Shown piece after piece: positions 16,592-25,310 of a stretch of 64,000 nucleotides of DNA. Made by a program: the position numbers and the translations under genes. Numbering within the stretch: position 1 is the stretch's first letter; each line of letters begins with the position of its first letter. Source of the DNA: Salipiger sp. CCB-MM3 (lineage in GTDB: Bacteria; Pseudomonadota; Alphaproteobacteria; Rhodobacterales; Rhodobacteraceae); NCBI RefSeq assembly GCF_001687105.1, contig NZ_CP014595.1, positions 2,078,501 through 2,142,500 of the forward strand, written 5' to 3'. Under the pieces are notes generated by a model, which made no database searches, was not told the DNA's origin, and was given only the letters and a program-made list of their open reading frames with translations.

Positions 16592-16933
16592 TTAGCCTTC
16601 GGCGGTGAACTCATCATAGGCGGCCAGCGCCTTGGCGGCATACATCAGGCCCGGCCCGCCGCCCATCTGGATCGCCATACCGCAGACGTCGGCGATCTCT
16701 TCGCGGGTGGCGCCGAGACGGACCAGCGCGCTGACGTGGCTGAGGATGCAGGAATCGCAGCGGATGGCGATGCCGATGCCGAGCGCCACATATTCCTTCT
16801 GCTTGTGGTCCAGCGCGGCCTCGGCGGAGGCGGCCTTTTCCATCTCGACGAAACCCGCGAATGTGTCGGGGATGGCCTTGCGCAGTTCGCGCAGTTCGCG
16901 GCGTTTGTCGGCGAGTTGTTCCTTGTAGGACAT
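16592..16933 (-). CDS. AhpD-like carboxymuconolactone decarboxylase-family protein
   Basis: All-helical protein of 113 aa with the redox CDSC motif followed by ILSHVSALVRLGATREEIADV, the AhpD-like signature (CxxC plus a His three residues on). Family members are disulfide reductases or peroxidases of the alkylhydroperoxidase type. GGAGA precedes the ATG. It lies just upstream of the EF-hand gene on the same strand, but the 62-base gap makes co-function doubtful. Confidence 0.82.
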   Translation of the reverse strand: MSYKEQLADKRRELRELRKAIPDTFAGFVEMEKAASAEAALDHKQKEYVALGIGIAIRCDSCILSHVSALVRLGATREEIADVCGMAIQMGGGPGLMYAAKALAAYDEFTAEG

Positions 16934-17040
16934 ATCAGTCTCCTGGAATGTATTTCGCCCCTCCAGACCATGATGGCGGCGGCGCAGCCTTGATGCAGAT
17001 CAGACAAGAGCAGGGTAGCCGGATTGCGTGGCGCGCAGGG

Positions 17041-17067
17041 CAAAAAGGCCCCGCTGGGCGGGGCCTT
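17041..17067 (-). terminator. Intrinsic terminator of mcd
   Basis: On the minus strand AAGGCCCCG, loop, CGGGGCCTT and a run of T, 25 bases after the mcd stop. Confidence 0.75.
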
Positions 17068-17091
17068 GCCGGTGGTCCGATATGGCCGGGA

Positions 17092-18780
17092 TCAGCCGAG
17101 CAGGCGACGTGCAATCACTTGCGCCTGAATCTCCGCGGCACCCTCGAAGATGTTGAGGATGCGGGCGTCGCACAGGATGCGGCTGATCGAATACTCCAGC
17201 GCGAAGCCGTTGCCGCCGTGGATTTGCAGCGCGTTGTCGGCATTGGCCCAAGCCACGCGGGCGCCGAGCAGTTTTGCCATCCCCGCCTCGAGGTCGCAGC
17301 GGATGCCCTCGTCTTTCTCACGGGCCGAGAAATAGGTGAGCTGGCGGGCGATCATGATTTCCACCGCCATCATCGCCAGCTTGCCCGAAACGCGCGGGAA
17401 GGCGATCAGCGGCTTGCCGAACTGCTTGCGCTCCTGCGCATAGCGCATCCCCACGTCGAGCGCCGATTGCGCCACGCCGATGGCGCGGGCGGCGGTCTGG
17501 ATGCGGGCGCTCTCGAAGGTCTCCATGAGTTGCTTGAAGCCCTTGCCCTCTTCGCCGCCGAGCAGGTTCTCGCCCTTCACCTTGAAGCCGTCGAACCCCA
17601 GTTCGAACTCCTTCATGCCGCGATAGCCCAGCACTTCGATCTCGCCGCCGGTCATTCCGGGGGTGGGGAAGGGGATCTCGTCGTCGCCGGGGGTCTTTTC
17701 GGCGAGGAACATCGACAGGCCCTTATAGTTGTCGCTGCCCGGATCGGTGCGGGCGAGCAGCGTCATCACATGGGCGCGGGCGGCATGGGTGATCCACGTC
17801 TTGTTGCCAGTGATGGTGTAATCGCCGCTCTCGTCCTTTACCGCGCGGGTGCGCAGCGCGCCGAGGTCCGAGCCGGTGTTGGGCTCGGTAAAGACCGCGG
17901 TGGGCAGCGTCTCGCCGCTGGCGATGCGGGGCAGCCATTTCGCCTTTTGCTCTTCGGTGCCGCCCGCGATGATCAACTCGGCGGCGATCTCGGACCGGGT
18001 GCCAAGCGAGCCGACACCGATATAGCCGCGCGAGAGTTCCTCGGAGACCACGCACATGGACGCCTTGCTGAGGCCAAAGCCGCCGTGTTCCTCGGGGATG
18101 GTGAGGCCAAAGACCCCCATCTCCGCCAGTTCCTCGATCACCTCAATGGGGATGTAATCATCCTTGAGGTGCCAGTCATGCGCGTAGGGCTCGACCTTTT
18201 CCACGGCGTAACGGCGGAACTGCTCGCGGATCATCTCTAGCTCGTCGTCGAGCCCGGTGCGGCCCACGGTGATCTCGGCGGCGCGCTCCTGCATCAGTTC
18301 GACAAGGCGCGTGCGGGCGCTCTGGCTGTTGCCGCGCGCGGCGAGGGTGCCGGCGGCGCCGGTCATCAGCGGCGCGGCGGCAGAGACGGGCAGGCCAAGA
18401 TCGCTGAGGCGCACCATCTCGCCCTGATTCATCTGGATGCCCCCGGCGATCTGGCTGAGGTATTCGCCAAAGCCGATCTGCAGAAGCAGCTGTTCGATCT
18501 CGCCGAAGGTGCCCTCGGCGGCCATGCGCTCGGCCCAGCCGTGCAGCTGCCGCAGCGACTCGGCATAGGTGGCGAGCCATGCCAGACCATGGGCGGCGAA
18601 CTGGTTTTCCTCGATCAGCCGACCGGAGACGCGGCCGTCTTCCTCGGTCAGGGCGCGCAGGGCGCTGCGGGCCTCTTCAAAGATCTGTTCCACCGGGGCC
18701 AGCGCCGCGCCGGTGAGCCCCAGAAGATCGTCCAGAATCGTGCCGTCCTTCAGCATGTCACCCTGTCCGTCATGCGCCAT
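17092..18780 (-). CDS. mcd: Methylsuccinyl-CoA dehydrogenase-like acyl-CoA dehydrogenase
   Basis: FAD enzyme of 562 aa. The C-terminal 390 residues are a normal acyl-CoA dehydrogenase (FTEPNTGSDLGALRTRA, TGNKTWITHA, GYRGMKEFELGFDGFKV, RIQTAARAIGVAQSALD, QIHGGNGFALEYSISRI, NIFEGAAEIQ). The first ~170 residues are an extra helical domain. That extension, plus the host group, points to (2S)-methylsuccinyl-CoA dehydrogenase of the ethylmalonyl-CoA pathway, which oxidises methylsuccinyl-CoA to mesaconyl-CoA during acetyl-CoA assimilation. The other pathway genes (ccr, ecm, mcl) are not in the window. GAGGAG precedes the ATG. An alternative is a generic long-type acyl-CoA dehydrogenase. Confidence 0.8.
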   Translation of the reverse strand: MAHDGQGDMLKDGTILDDLLGLTGAALAPVEQIFEEARSALRALTEEDGRVSGRLIEENQFAAHGLAWLATYAESLRQLHGWAERMAAEGTFGEIEQLLLQIGFGEYLSQIAGGIQMNQGEMVRLSDLGLPVSAAAPLMTGAAGTLAARGNSQSARTRLVELMQERAAEITVGRTGLDDELEMIREQFRRYAVEKVEPYAHDWHLKDDYIPIEVIEELAEMGVFGLTIPEEHGGFGLSKASMCVVSEELSRGYIGVGSLGTRSEIAAELIIAGGTEEQKAKWLPRIASGETLPTAVFTEPNTGSDLGALRTRAVKDESGDYTITGNKTWITHAARAHVMTLLARTDPGSDNYKGLSMFLAEKTPGDDEIPFPTPGMTGGEIEVLGYRGMKEFELGFDGFKVKGENLLGGEEGKGFKQLMETFESARIQTAARAIGVAQSALDVGMRYAQERKQFGKPLIAFPRVSGKLAMMAVEIMIARQLTYFSAREKDEGIRCDLEAGMAKLLGARVAWANADNALQIHGGNGFALEYSISRILCDARILNIFEGAAEIQAQVIARRLLG

Positions 18781-18925
18781 GAATCATCTCCTCCTCGTGC
18801 CAGAGAGGGGATAGCGATTTTGCAGTCGCAGCGCAACAAAAATACCCTGTGATAAAATCATGCGACTTAATATTACCCTATCGTTCGGGGCTGTCGCGGC
18901 GAAGCGCCCGTGATATGAGCCACTT

Positions 18926-19696
18926 ATGGACGCGCTTTTCTCTCTCGTATCACCGCAGACCTTTGCCCTCGCCTTCGCTGTCGCAGCACTGGCGGGCACG
19001 GTGAAGGGCATGGTGGGCTTTGCCATGCCGATGATCATGATCTCGGGGCTGGGATCGGTGGTCGGTCCCGAACTGGCGCTCGCGGGGCTGATCCTGCCGA
19101 CGCTGGCGACCAACGCCTTTCAGGCCTTTGGCGAGGGGCCGCGTGCGGCGTGGGAGACGGTGAAACGCTTCAAGGTCTTTCTGATCGTGGCCTTTGTGAT
19201 GCTGGCGCTTTCGGCGCAGTTGGTGCGGGTGCTGCCGACGCAGGTGCTGCTGGCGATGATCGGCGGGCCGGTGGCGCTCTTTTGCCTGATGCAGCTGGCG
19301 GGATGGCGTCCGAACCTGCCGAACGGCTCGACCCCGAGGCTCGAGGCGACGGTGGGCGCGGTGGCCGGGTTCATCGGCGGCATGTCGGGGGTCTGGGGGC
19401 CGCCCTTCGTGGCCTATCTGACGGCGATCGGCACCGAAAAGCGCGATCAGATTCGCGTGCAGGGCGTGGCCTATGGGCTAGGGGCGATCTCGCTGACCGC
19501 CGCGCATACGCTCTCGGGGGTGCTGAACGCGCAGACCGCGCCCTTCTCGGCGGCGCTGCTGATCCCGGCGCTGGGGGGCATGTGGCTGGGCCGCCGCGTG
19601 CATGACCGGATCGATCAGGCGATGTTCCGGCGGATCACGCTGATCGTGCTGCTGGTGGCGGCGCTGAACCTGCTTCGGCGGGCGTTCTTTGGCTGA
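18926..19696 (+). CDS. TauE/SafE-family sulfite/anion exporter
   Basis: Membrane protein of 256 aa with about eight hydrophobic helices. The two-fold repeat of the family is visible: GTVKGMVGFAMPMIM in the first half and GFIGGMSGVWGPPFVAYL in the second. The family exports sulfite, sulfoacetate or related organosulfonates. It is divergent from mcd and apparently monocistronic, with one of the recurring 3' elements after it. The substrate is inferred from the family only. Confidence 0.85.
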   Translation: MDALFSLVSPQTFALAFAVAALAGTVKGMVGFAMPMIMISGLGSVVGPELALAGLILPTLATNAFQAFGEGPRAAWETVKRFKVFLIVAFVMLALSAQLVRVLPTQVLLAMIGGPVALFCLMQLAGWRPNLPNGSTPRLEATVGAVAGFIGGMSGVWGPPFVAYLTAIGTEKRDQIRVQGVAYGLGAISLTAAHTLSGVLNAQTAPFSAALLIPALGGMWLGRRVHDRIDQAMFRRITLIVLLVAALNLLRRAFFG

Positions 19697-19736
19697 GGGC
19701 GGATGAGGGGCGCTGCCCCTCTGCCCTGCGGGCATT

Positions 19737-19765
19737 CACCCCGGCGTATTTTCAAAGAGAAGAAG
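19737..19765 (+). repeat. Rhodobacterial 3' element, copy 2
   Basis: CACCCCGGCGTATTTTC followed by AAAGAGAAGAAG, about 40 bases after the TauE stop and in the same orientation; preceded by a GAGGGGC/GCCCCTC mini-hairpin. Confidence 0.6.
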
Positions 19766-19799
19766 GGCCCGGTTCGGTCAAGTGGCCCCGTCTTGCGGA

Positions 19800-20243
19800 T
19801 CAGTCGAAGAACAGCTCGGGGTAGCCGGTGCGCGGGTCGGGCGCGCGGCGGAAATGCACCGGGGCGAGGCCGAGGATCACCTCGGCGGTGGTGCGCACGA
19901 TCGACCCTTCGAGCAGATGCCCGCCGAGCATCTGGCCGCGCGAATCCGACACCGAGATATGCAGATGGGGGCCGTCCTTCGAGAAGGTGCCCGACAGTGA
20001 GACGATCTCGAGCGTCACCTCCAGCAGCATCGCGCTGTCCTTTCCGGCGGGGCGCAGGGCGACTTTGGAGAGGCTGCCGACACAGGCGACGACGAATCCC
20101 GCATGCTCGCGCTCGGCTGCAAACGCGGCCTGCAGGGCGGCGCGCAGATCATCGCCGGGCAGCAGGCGCAGCGCGAGGAAGCGAGTCGCCGCGCCGGGCC
20201 ATAGGGATTTGAGATCTGCGAACTGCGGGGTTTCGGGGCTCAT
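19800..20243 (-). CDS. PPC-domain (DUF296) DNA-binding-type protein
   Basis: 147 aa forming a single PPC/PD1-like domain: GDDLRAALQAAF near the start, CVGSLSKVALRP, and LSGTFSKDGPHLHISVSDSRGQMLGGHL, where the HLH and GGHL residues form the family's metal/ligand site. Bacterial members are trimeric and poorly understood; in plants the domain is attached to AT-hook proteins. The ATG at 20243 begins MSPETPQ; its Shine-Dalgarno is weak. Confidence 0.8.
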   Translation of the reverse strand: MSPETPQFADLKSLWPGAATRFLALRLLPGDDLRAALQAAFAAEREHAGFVVACVGSLSKVALRPAGKDSAMLLEVTLEIVSLSGTFSKDGPHLHISVSDSRGQMLGGHLLEGSIVRTTAEVILGLAPVHFRRAPDPRTGYPELFFD

Positions 20244-20309
20244 AGGCCAAGAGTGACACAGGCCGGGGCGATCTCCTACGCCCATCGCAAGACCTGTCGC
20301 GCTTCGGCG

Positions 20310-20927
20310 TCAGTTCGCGCGTTTGGCCAGCCAGTCCGAGGCCGCCGCAAGATCGCCCTGCCCAAGACCATGCCCGGCGGGCAGCAGGCGGGCGTCGAGC
20401 GCCGCGCCGCAACGCTCCAGCCAGTCATTGAGCGCCGGGGCGTAGCGGCCATAGGGATCGGCCTCACCGGCGAGTGTCAGCACCTCGAGATGCGACAGAT
20501 CCGGTTCGGGCGGCTCTTCCAGCACCAGCATGGGACGCAGGAGGATCGCGCGGCGCAGCAGCTTGGGGTGCAGCGCCATGAGCGCCGCGGCGAAATTGGC
20601 GCCGTTGGAATAGCCCAGCACGGTGAGGCGCGCCGGGTCGATCCGCTCTTGCTGCAGAAGCGCGGGCAGGGCTTCGGAAAAGGCCTGCGCCTCGCTGCGG
20701 ATCTGCGCCTGATCGAAGCGCGCCATCTCCAGCCGCCGGAACCAGCGGGTCACCCCTTCGTCGGTGGCGCGGCCGCGCAGGCCCAGAAGCGTGGCCCGCG
20801 GTGCCAGCATCTGCCCCAGCGGGATGAGATCGGTCTCTGTGCCGCCGGTGCCATGCAAGAGCAGCAGCGCGGAGCCATCCGCGGCGTCGGGGCGGTGCAG
20901 GTGATGGGCGAAGGCGGCGGTGGTCAT
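20310..20927 (-). CDS. Alpha/beta-hydrolase, carboxylesterase/phospholipase type
   Basis: Serine hydrolase of 205 aa of the YpfH/carboxylesterase-2 kind. The oxyanion motif LLLLHGTGGTETDL is near residue 22, the nucleophile Ser lies in GYSNGAN, the acid in GEADPYGRY and the His in PAGHGLGQGD. I start at the ATG at 20927; the longer frame to 21065 adds a basic tail unlike the family. Probably cytoplasmic. The substrate is unknown; a role as an organic hydroperoxide-associated esterase is one possibility. Confidence 0.82.
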   Translation of the reverse strand: MTTAAFAHHLHRPDAADGSALLLLHGTGGTETDLIPLGQMLAPRATLLGLRGRATDEGVTRWFRRLEMARFDQAQIRSEAQAFSEALPALLQQERIDPARLTVLGYSNGANFAAALMALHPKLLRRAILLRPMLVLEEPPEPDLSHLEVLTLAGEADPYGRYAPALNDWLERCGAALDARLLPAGHGLGQGDLAAASDWLAKRAN

Positions 20928-21133
20928 GGCGCGTGTCCGAGTTTGTTCCTTGAAAGAAGATAGAGGCGCGCGGTGCTGCTGTCGCCCCGCCGTCCTGCGC
21001 GCCATCGCGGGGGGCCTGTTCACCGGCGCAGGGTCTCGCGTCGCAAGGTTGCAGGGTGCCTGCACGGCGCGATGCTGCTAGGAGGGGCGGGACCACAGGA
21101 GAAGGGCCGGGGCACACCCGGCGGTTCAGGCGC

Positions 21134-21325
21134 ATGTTCGACTTTTCACACCCGTTCTTCCGTCCGCTCTGGCTGCGCGTGGCGATCACCGCGGTCTGCC
21201 TTGGCTGGGGGCTTTTGGAGATCGCCATCGGCGGACCGGGCTGGGCGGTGGTTTTTCTGGGGCTGGGGGCGATCTGCGCCTACAAGCTGCTCATCGCCTA
21301 TGAGCCTCCGGCGGATGGGAAATAG
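21134..21325 (+). CDS. Small two-helix membrane protein (DUF3329-like)
   Basis: 63 aa. It begins MFDFSHPFFRPLWLRV and has two hydrophobic stretches (VAITAVCLGWGLLEIAIG and WAVVFLGLGAICAYKLLIA). I recall similar small proteins (PFF-PLW-R at the start) as conserved in Rhodobacterales. It lies upstream of tRNA-Trp. Function unknown. Confidence 0.68.
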   Translation: MFDFSHPFFRPLWLRVAITAVCLGWGLLEIAIGGPGWAVVFLGLGAICAYKLLIAYEPPADGK

Positions 21326-21450
21326 CACTGCGCGGCGGGCTTTGGCGAAGGGATATCGCGGGCTGCCGCAGCCTGCGCAACGGAAGCCGGATTTCTGGGA
21401 GATATCCGGTTGACCACGCCCGCAGAACCTTCTAGAGAGCGCAACACAGT

Positions 21451-21526
21451 AGGGGTATAGCTCAGCTGGTAGAGCGACGGTCTCCAAAACCGTAGGTCGC
21501 GGGTTCGAACCCTGCTGCCCCTGCCA
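21451..21526 (+). tRNA. tRNA-Trp (anticodon CCA)
   Basis: 76 nt with encoded 3' CCA. The acceptor arms AGGGGTA/TGCCCCT pair, the D arm carries AGCTCAGCTGGTAGAGC, the anticodon loop is CTCCAAA within GGTCTCCAAAACC, and the T arm is GCGGGTTCGAACCCTGC. Not followed by secE here. Confidence 0.96.
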
Positions 21527-21992
21527 CGTACCACCGCCCAGAGGGCCGGGTTGGTGCACCACTCTTTCCGAGATTTCTGACATTGTTTGCGCAGCGCATC
21601 TGCTTGCGCGCTTCGTTGCGTCTGGCGAGGCCGATCGGTCGGCTTTCCGCCAATGTAAGCTGCCTTGGGAAAACATGTTTCGCCTCTTGCGGGAATTGCC
21701 CTAAGGTCAGGGCGAGACGTTATTTTACGAATTCTACCGAGATCTTGATTTCCGAGACACCGACATGAGCGTTGCCAGCCCGCGGCTCCGGCCATCTTTT
21801 CCCACGCTCCGCGGCGCCTTTCGGCGCTTTGTCGCATCCGGCGTAATCCGCTCTAAGGGACGGAAATCACAAAACAGTTTTCCTTGTGTGAGGAACCGGT
21901 CGCGGTGGCTGCGCGTTCTCGTCGGTGCCTCGTCACATTGGCGATACATCGATTCGCCATAAGGCGGGCGAACAGTGAAGGAACATGCCCGG
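21527..21992. other. Long intergenic region between tRNA-Trp and plcP
   Basis: About 465 bases, less GC-rich than its surroundings. Two short open frames (21583-21768 and 21765-21962) have no ribosome site or protein-like composition. A weak PHO-box-like pair is visible around 21930-21950. I see no convincing gene; it is probably the promoter and leader of the lipid cluster. Confidence 0.5.
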
Positions 21993-22832
21993 ATGCCGAC
22001 CTTTTCCGCAGGCAAGATTGCCCGCACCTCGTACCGCAGCTTGTTCATTTCCGACCTCCATCTCGGCGCGCGTGCCTGCCGGTCGGGGCCGATCCTCGAG
22101 TTTCTGCGCGGGGTCGAGGCCGAGACCATCTATCTCGTCGGCGACATCTTCGATCTGTGGCACGGCGGGCGGCTGCATTGGGCGGCGGCGCATGATCAGA
22201 TCATGGCCGAGCTGCGGAGCCGGGCGAAGGACGGGACGCGGGTGGTCTATCTGCCGGGAAATCATGACGCCAAGATGCGCGCGCCCGGTGCGGCGATCGA
22301 GGGGTGGGAACTGCGTGAGGCGGTGATCCACCACGGCGCGGACGGGCGGCGCTATCTCGTGCTGCATGGGGATCAATGCGATCCGCGGATTCTGCGCTGG
22401 CACTTCATGACCCGGCTTGGCAGCCGCATCGACGCCTCGCTGCGCCAGCTCGACGCCTATCTGCGCCGCCGCGCGGGGCTGACCGAATGGGAGCAGAGCT
22501 TTGTGGACCGGGTCTTCGGCTGGGCCAACGGAATGCTGGCGATGGGTGACGGGTTTGAGCGCAAACTCACGCGGCTGGCCGAGGCGGCCGGTGCGCGCGG
22601 GGTGATCTGCGGTCATTCGCACAAGCCGGGCGTGCGCCTGCGCAGCGGCATCACCTATGCCAATTGCGGCGATTGGGTCGACAGCCTCACCGCGCTGGCC
22701 GAGGATTTCGACGGGCGGCTGCAACTGGTGAGCTATGAGCGCGCCCCGGCGGCGGCACTGCCGCGCCCGCTGCCCGCCCGTGCCGCCGAGGCCACACCCG
22801 AAAAAGGCGCCTTGGCCGAGGGGGCGATGTGA
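21993..22832 (+). CDS. plcP: Calcineurin-like metallophosphoesterase, PlcP-type phospholipase C
   Basis: Metallophosphoesterase of about 279 aa related to LpxH (UDP-diacylglucosamine pyrophosphatase). Metal motifs: SLFISDLHLGA, YLVGDIFDLW, YLPGNHDAK, VLHGDQCD and CGHSHKP. In marine alphaproteobacteria, proteins of this type paired with an Agt glycosyltransferase act as PlcP, splitting membrane phospholipids to diacylglycerol under phosphate limitation. The downstream gene is exactly such a transferase, with a one-base overlap (TGATG). A GTG start six codons earlier (21975) is also possible. LpxH function is the alternative reading. Confidence 0.8.
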   Translation: MPTFSAGKIARTSYRSLFISDLHLGARACRSGPILEFLRGVEAETIYLVGDIFDLWHGGRLHWAAAHDQIMAELRSRAKDGTRVVYLPGNHDAKMRAPGAAIEGWELREAVIHHGADGRRYLVLHGDQCDPRILRWHFMTRLGSRIDASLRQLDAYLRRRAGLTEWEQSFVDRVFGWANGMLAMGDGFERKLTRLAEAAGARGVICGHSHKPGVRLRSGITYANCGDWVDSLTALAEDFDGRLQLVSYERAPAAALPRPLPARAAEATPEKGALAEGAM

Positions 22833-23965
22833 TGCTGACGCTGCTGCTGCTTTTAGTGCTTGTGCCGCTGGCGATCCATCTGCTGAGCGCGGTGCTGGCG
22901 GGCGCACGTTATGTGGGGCCCGAGCAGAGGCCTGCGCAAGCGGATCTGCCTTTCGTGTCGCTTATCCGCCCGGTCTGCGGGCTCGATGCCTTTGACGAAG
23001 AGACGCTGGCCTCGTCCTTTGTGCAGGACTACCCGAACTATGAGGTGATCTTTTGCGCCGCGCGAGACAAGGACGCCGCGGTGCCGCTGGTGCGGCGGCT
23101 GATCGCGGCGCACCCGCAGGTGCAGGCGCAGCTGCTGATCGGCGACGTGGCGCAGACCGGCAACCCCAAGCTCAACAACCTGTTCAAGGGGGTCGCGGCG
23201 GCGCGCAGCGAGCATCTGGTGATGACCGACAGCAACCTGCTGCTCGATCGCGATTATCTGACGCGGCTTGTGGCGACATGGCGCGAGGGCACCGGGCTGG
23301 TCTCGGCCCCGCCCGCAGGCAGCCGCCCCGAAAACTTCTGGGGCGCGGTGGAATGCGCGTTTCTCAACAGCTCGCAGGGTCGTTGGCAACTGGCGGCGGA
23401 CAGCCTTGGGCTGGGCTTTGCGCAGGGCAAGACGCTGTTCTGGCGGCGCGATGTGCTGGAGGCGGGCGGCGGGCTGCGGGCGCTGGGGCGCAACCTCGCC
23501 GAAGACGTCGCCGCGACCAAACTGGTGCGTGCGCAGGGGCTGAAGGTGCGGCTGTCTCAGCGGCTCTTCTCGCAGCCCATAGGCAGCCGGGCGGCGCGCA
23601 CGGTCTGGGACCGGCAGCTGCGCTGGTCGCGGGTGCGGCGCGACGGGTTTCCGGGGCTTTTCATCGGTGAGATCGCGCAGGGCCCGCTTCTGGCGCTGCT
23701 TGGCCTTATCGGCCTGATCACCCTTGGGGCGGCGCCGCTGTGGGCGCTGCCGGTGCTTCTGATCCTGTGGTACGGTGCGGAATGGACCCTGTGCAAAGTG
23801 GCGGGCTGGCCTGCCGGTGCGCGGGATGTCGCGGCCATGCTGATGCGCGACCTCTTGCTTCCGGCCATTTGGGTGGCCACATGGGCGGGGCGCGGAATCT
23901 CCTGGCGCGGAACGGATATGGCTCCCGGCAGCACACCCTCCTCGGCTGCGGGGCCTGCGGAGTAA
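22832..23965 (+). CDS. agt: GT21-type glycosyltransferase (Agt-like, ceramide-glucosyltransferase family)
   Basis: 377 aa with an N-terminal membrane helix (MLTLLLLLVLVPLAIHLLSAV), a GT-A catalytic domain with PVCGLD, FVQDYPNYEVIFC, KLNNLFKG, MTDSNLLLDRDYL and the RQLRWSRVRR active-site motif of GT21, then C-terminal membrane helices. GT21 enzymes move a sugar from a UDP-sugar to ceramide or diacylglycerol. Directly after plcP, it fits Agt, which turns diacylglycerol into glycolipids that replace phospholipids. The sugar (glucose or glucuronate) is not deducible. Confidence 0.83.
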   Translation: MLTLLLLLVLVPLAIHLLSAVLAGARYVGPEQRPAQADLPFVSLIRPVCGLDAFDEETLASSFVQDYPNYEVIFCAARDKDAAVPLVRRLIAAHPQVQAQLLIGDVAQTGNPKLNNLFKGVAAARSEHLVMTDSNLLLDRDYLTRLVATWREGTGLVSAPPAGSRPENFWGAVECAFLNSSQGRWQLAADSLGLGFAQGKTLFWRRDVLEAGGGLRALGRNLAEDVAATKLVRAQGLKVRLSQRLFSQPIGSRAARTVWDRQLRWSRVRRDGFPGLFIGEIAQGPLLALLGLIGLITLGAAPLWALPVLLILWYGAEWTLCKVAGWPAGARDVAAMLMRDLLLPAIWVATWAGRGISWRGTDMAPGSTPSSAAGPAE

Positions 23966-23969
23966 GACC

Positions 23970-24554
23970 TTGATCGGACTGGAAACGGTAACCGCCCTCA
24001 TCGCCAAGGAGGGGCTGGCGATCCTCGCCCCCATCGCCATGCTCGAAGGGCCGATCGTGACGGTGATCGCCGCGTGGCTGGCGAGCCGCGGCCTGCTGGA
24101 CATCTGGAGCGTGACGCTGGTGGTGATCGTCGCCGATGTGGTTGGCGACGTGCTCTACTACGGCATTGGGCGCTGGGGGCTGACCCGGCTGCCGCAGCGC
24201 TGGCTGATGAAGATGGGGCTGAACCGGGCACGGTTGGCGGCGCTGGCGGGGCATTTTCACCACAAGGGCGGGCGCACGCTGGTGATCGGCAAGATCACCC
24301 ATAGCGCCGGCGCGCCGATCCTCGTGGCCGCGGGCATGGCGCGCATGTCGCTGTGGCGCTTCTTCTGGGTCAACACGCTGGCGACCATTCCCAAAAGCCT
24401 GTTCTTCGTGGCGCTCGGCTACACGCTGGGCTCGGCTTACAGCCAGATCGACAATTGGATCGCCCGCGCCTCGCTGGTGCTTCTGGGCGGGCTGGTGCTT
24501 TTCGCCGTGGGCTGGGGGCTGCGCCGCGGGCTGAAGGTGGGAGTGAAGAAATGA
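23970..24554 (+). CDS. DedA-family membrane protein
   Basis: 194 aa, several hydrophobic helices, with the family's conserved reentrant regions (EGPIVTVIAAWLAS, DVVGDVLYYGIGRWG, GKITHSAGAPILVAAGMARM). DedA relatives include flippases for lipid carriers and phospholipids. The frame starts with TTG; GGAG at the agt stop gives proper spacing and no ATG is available nearby. It sits four bases after agt and overlaps the next gene by four bases (ATGA), so a role in moving lipid intermediates is inferred. Confidence 0.8.
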   Translation: MIGLETVTALIAKEGLAILAPIAMLEGPIVTVIAAWLASRGLLDIWSVTLVVIVADVVGDVLYYGIGRWGLTRLPQRWLMKMGLNRARLAALAGHFHHKGGRTLVIGKITHSAGAPILVAAGMARMSLWRFFWVNTLATIPKSLFFVALGYTLGSAYSQIDNWIARASLVLLGGLVLFAVGWGLRRGLKVGVKK

Positions 24555-25249
24555 CCGAGATCGCGCTCAGCTGCATCATCCCCGCCTATAACGAGGCGCC
24601 GCGCATCGGCGGGGTGCTGCAGGCGGTGCTGGACCATCCGCTGATCGGAGAGGTCGTGGTGGTCGACGACGGCTCTGGTGATGGCACTGCCGAGGCCGCC
24701 GAGGCGGCGGGGCAGGGGCACGGGCATCTGCGGGTGCTGCGTCAGCCCCGCAACGGCGGCAAGACACGCGCCGTCGCGCGCGGCATCGCCGAGGCGCGCG
24801 GGCAGCATGTGCTGCTTCTGGACAGCGATCTGCTGGGACTGGGGCCAGAGCATCTGTCGGCCTTGGCCACGCCCGTGCTGCAGGGCCATGCCGGGGCGGC
24901 GATCAGCCTGCGCCGCAACGCGCCGCTGCTGTGGCGGATGATCGGCATCGACTATATCTCGGGCGAGCGGGTGATGCCGCGCGCGGTTCTGGCCTCGCAA
25001 CTGGCGGCGCTCGAGGCGCTGCCGCGCTTCGGGCTCGAAGTGTTCATGAACCGGCTGTGGATCGACGCCGGGCTGCGCGTGGCCGTGGTGCGCTGGCCCG
25101 AGGTGGAAAGCCCCTATAAGCACGACAAGCGCGGCGGCTGGATTACCGGGCTGCGCGCCGATGCGGCGATGCTGGGGGATATTTTCCGCACCGTGCCGCC
25201 CACCGAGACGCTGCGGCAGGTGCTGGCACTGCGCGCCCGTCGGGTCTGA
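24551..25249 (+). CDS. Family 2 glycosyltransferase (DPM1-like)
   Basis: 232 aa GT-A transferase without membrane segments: LSCIIPAYNEAPRIGGVL, VVVVDDGSGDGT, NGGKTRAVARGI and LLDSDLLGL (DxD-like). The C-terminal part has FGLEVFMNRLW and PYKHDKRGGW. It is coupled to the DedA gene and precedes the CDP-alcohol transferase. Likely to transfer a sugar or sugar phosphate to a lipid acceptor, but donor and acceptor are unknown. Confidence 0.83.
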   Translation: MTEIALSCIIPAYNEAPRIGGVLQAVLDHPLIGEVVVVDDGSGDGTAEAAEAAGQGHGHLRVLRQPRNGGKTRAVARGIAEARGQHVLLLDSDLLGLGPEHLSALATPVLQGHAGAAISLRRNAPLLWRMIGIDYISGERVMPRAVLASQLAALEALPRFGLEVFMNRLWIDAGLRVAVVRWPEVESPYKHDKRGGWITGLRADAAMLGDIFRTVPPTETLRQVLALRARRV

Positions 25250-25310
25250 GCGCCAATCTCGCGTCGCGGCCCCCTTGATCGCGCCGCGCAGGCAGCCCAA
25301 GACTGCGCCG

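Noticed and set aside
21930..21950. PHO box upstream of plcP
   Set aside because: Only the first half resembles CTGTCAC; the second repeat matches poorly. Kept only as something to score.
21583..21962. Two short open frames after tRNA-Trp
   Set aside because: No ribosome sites and unconvincing composition.
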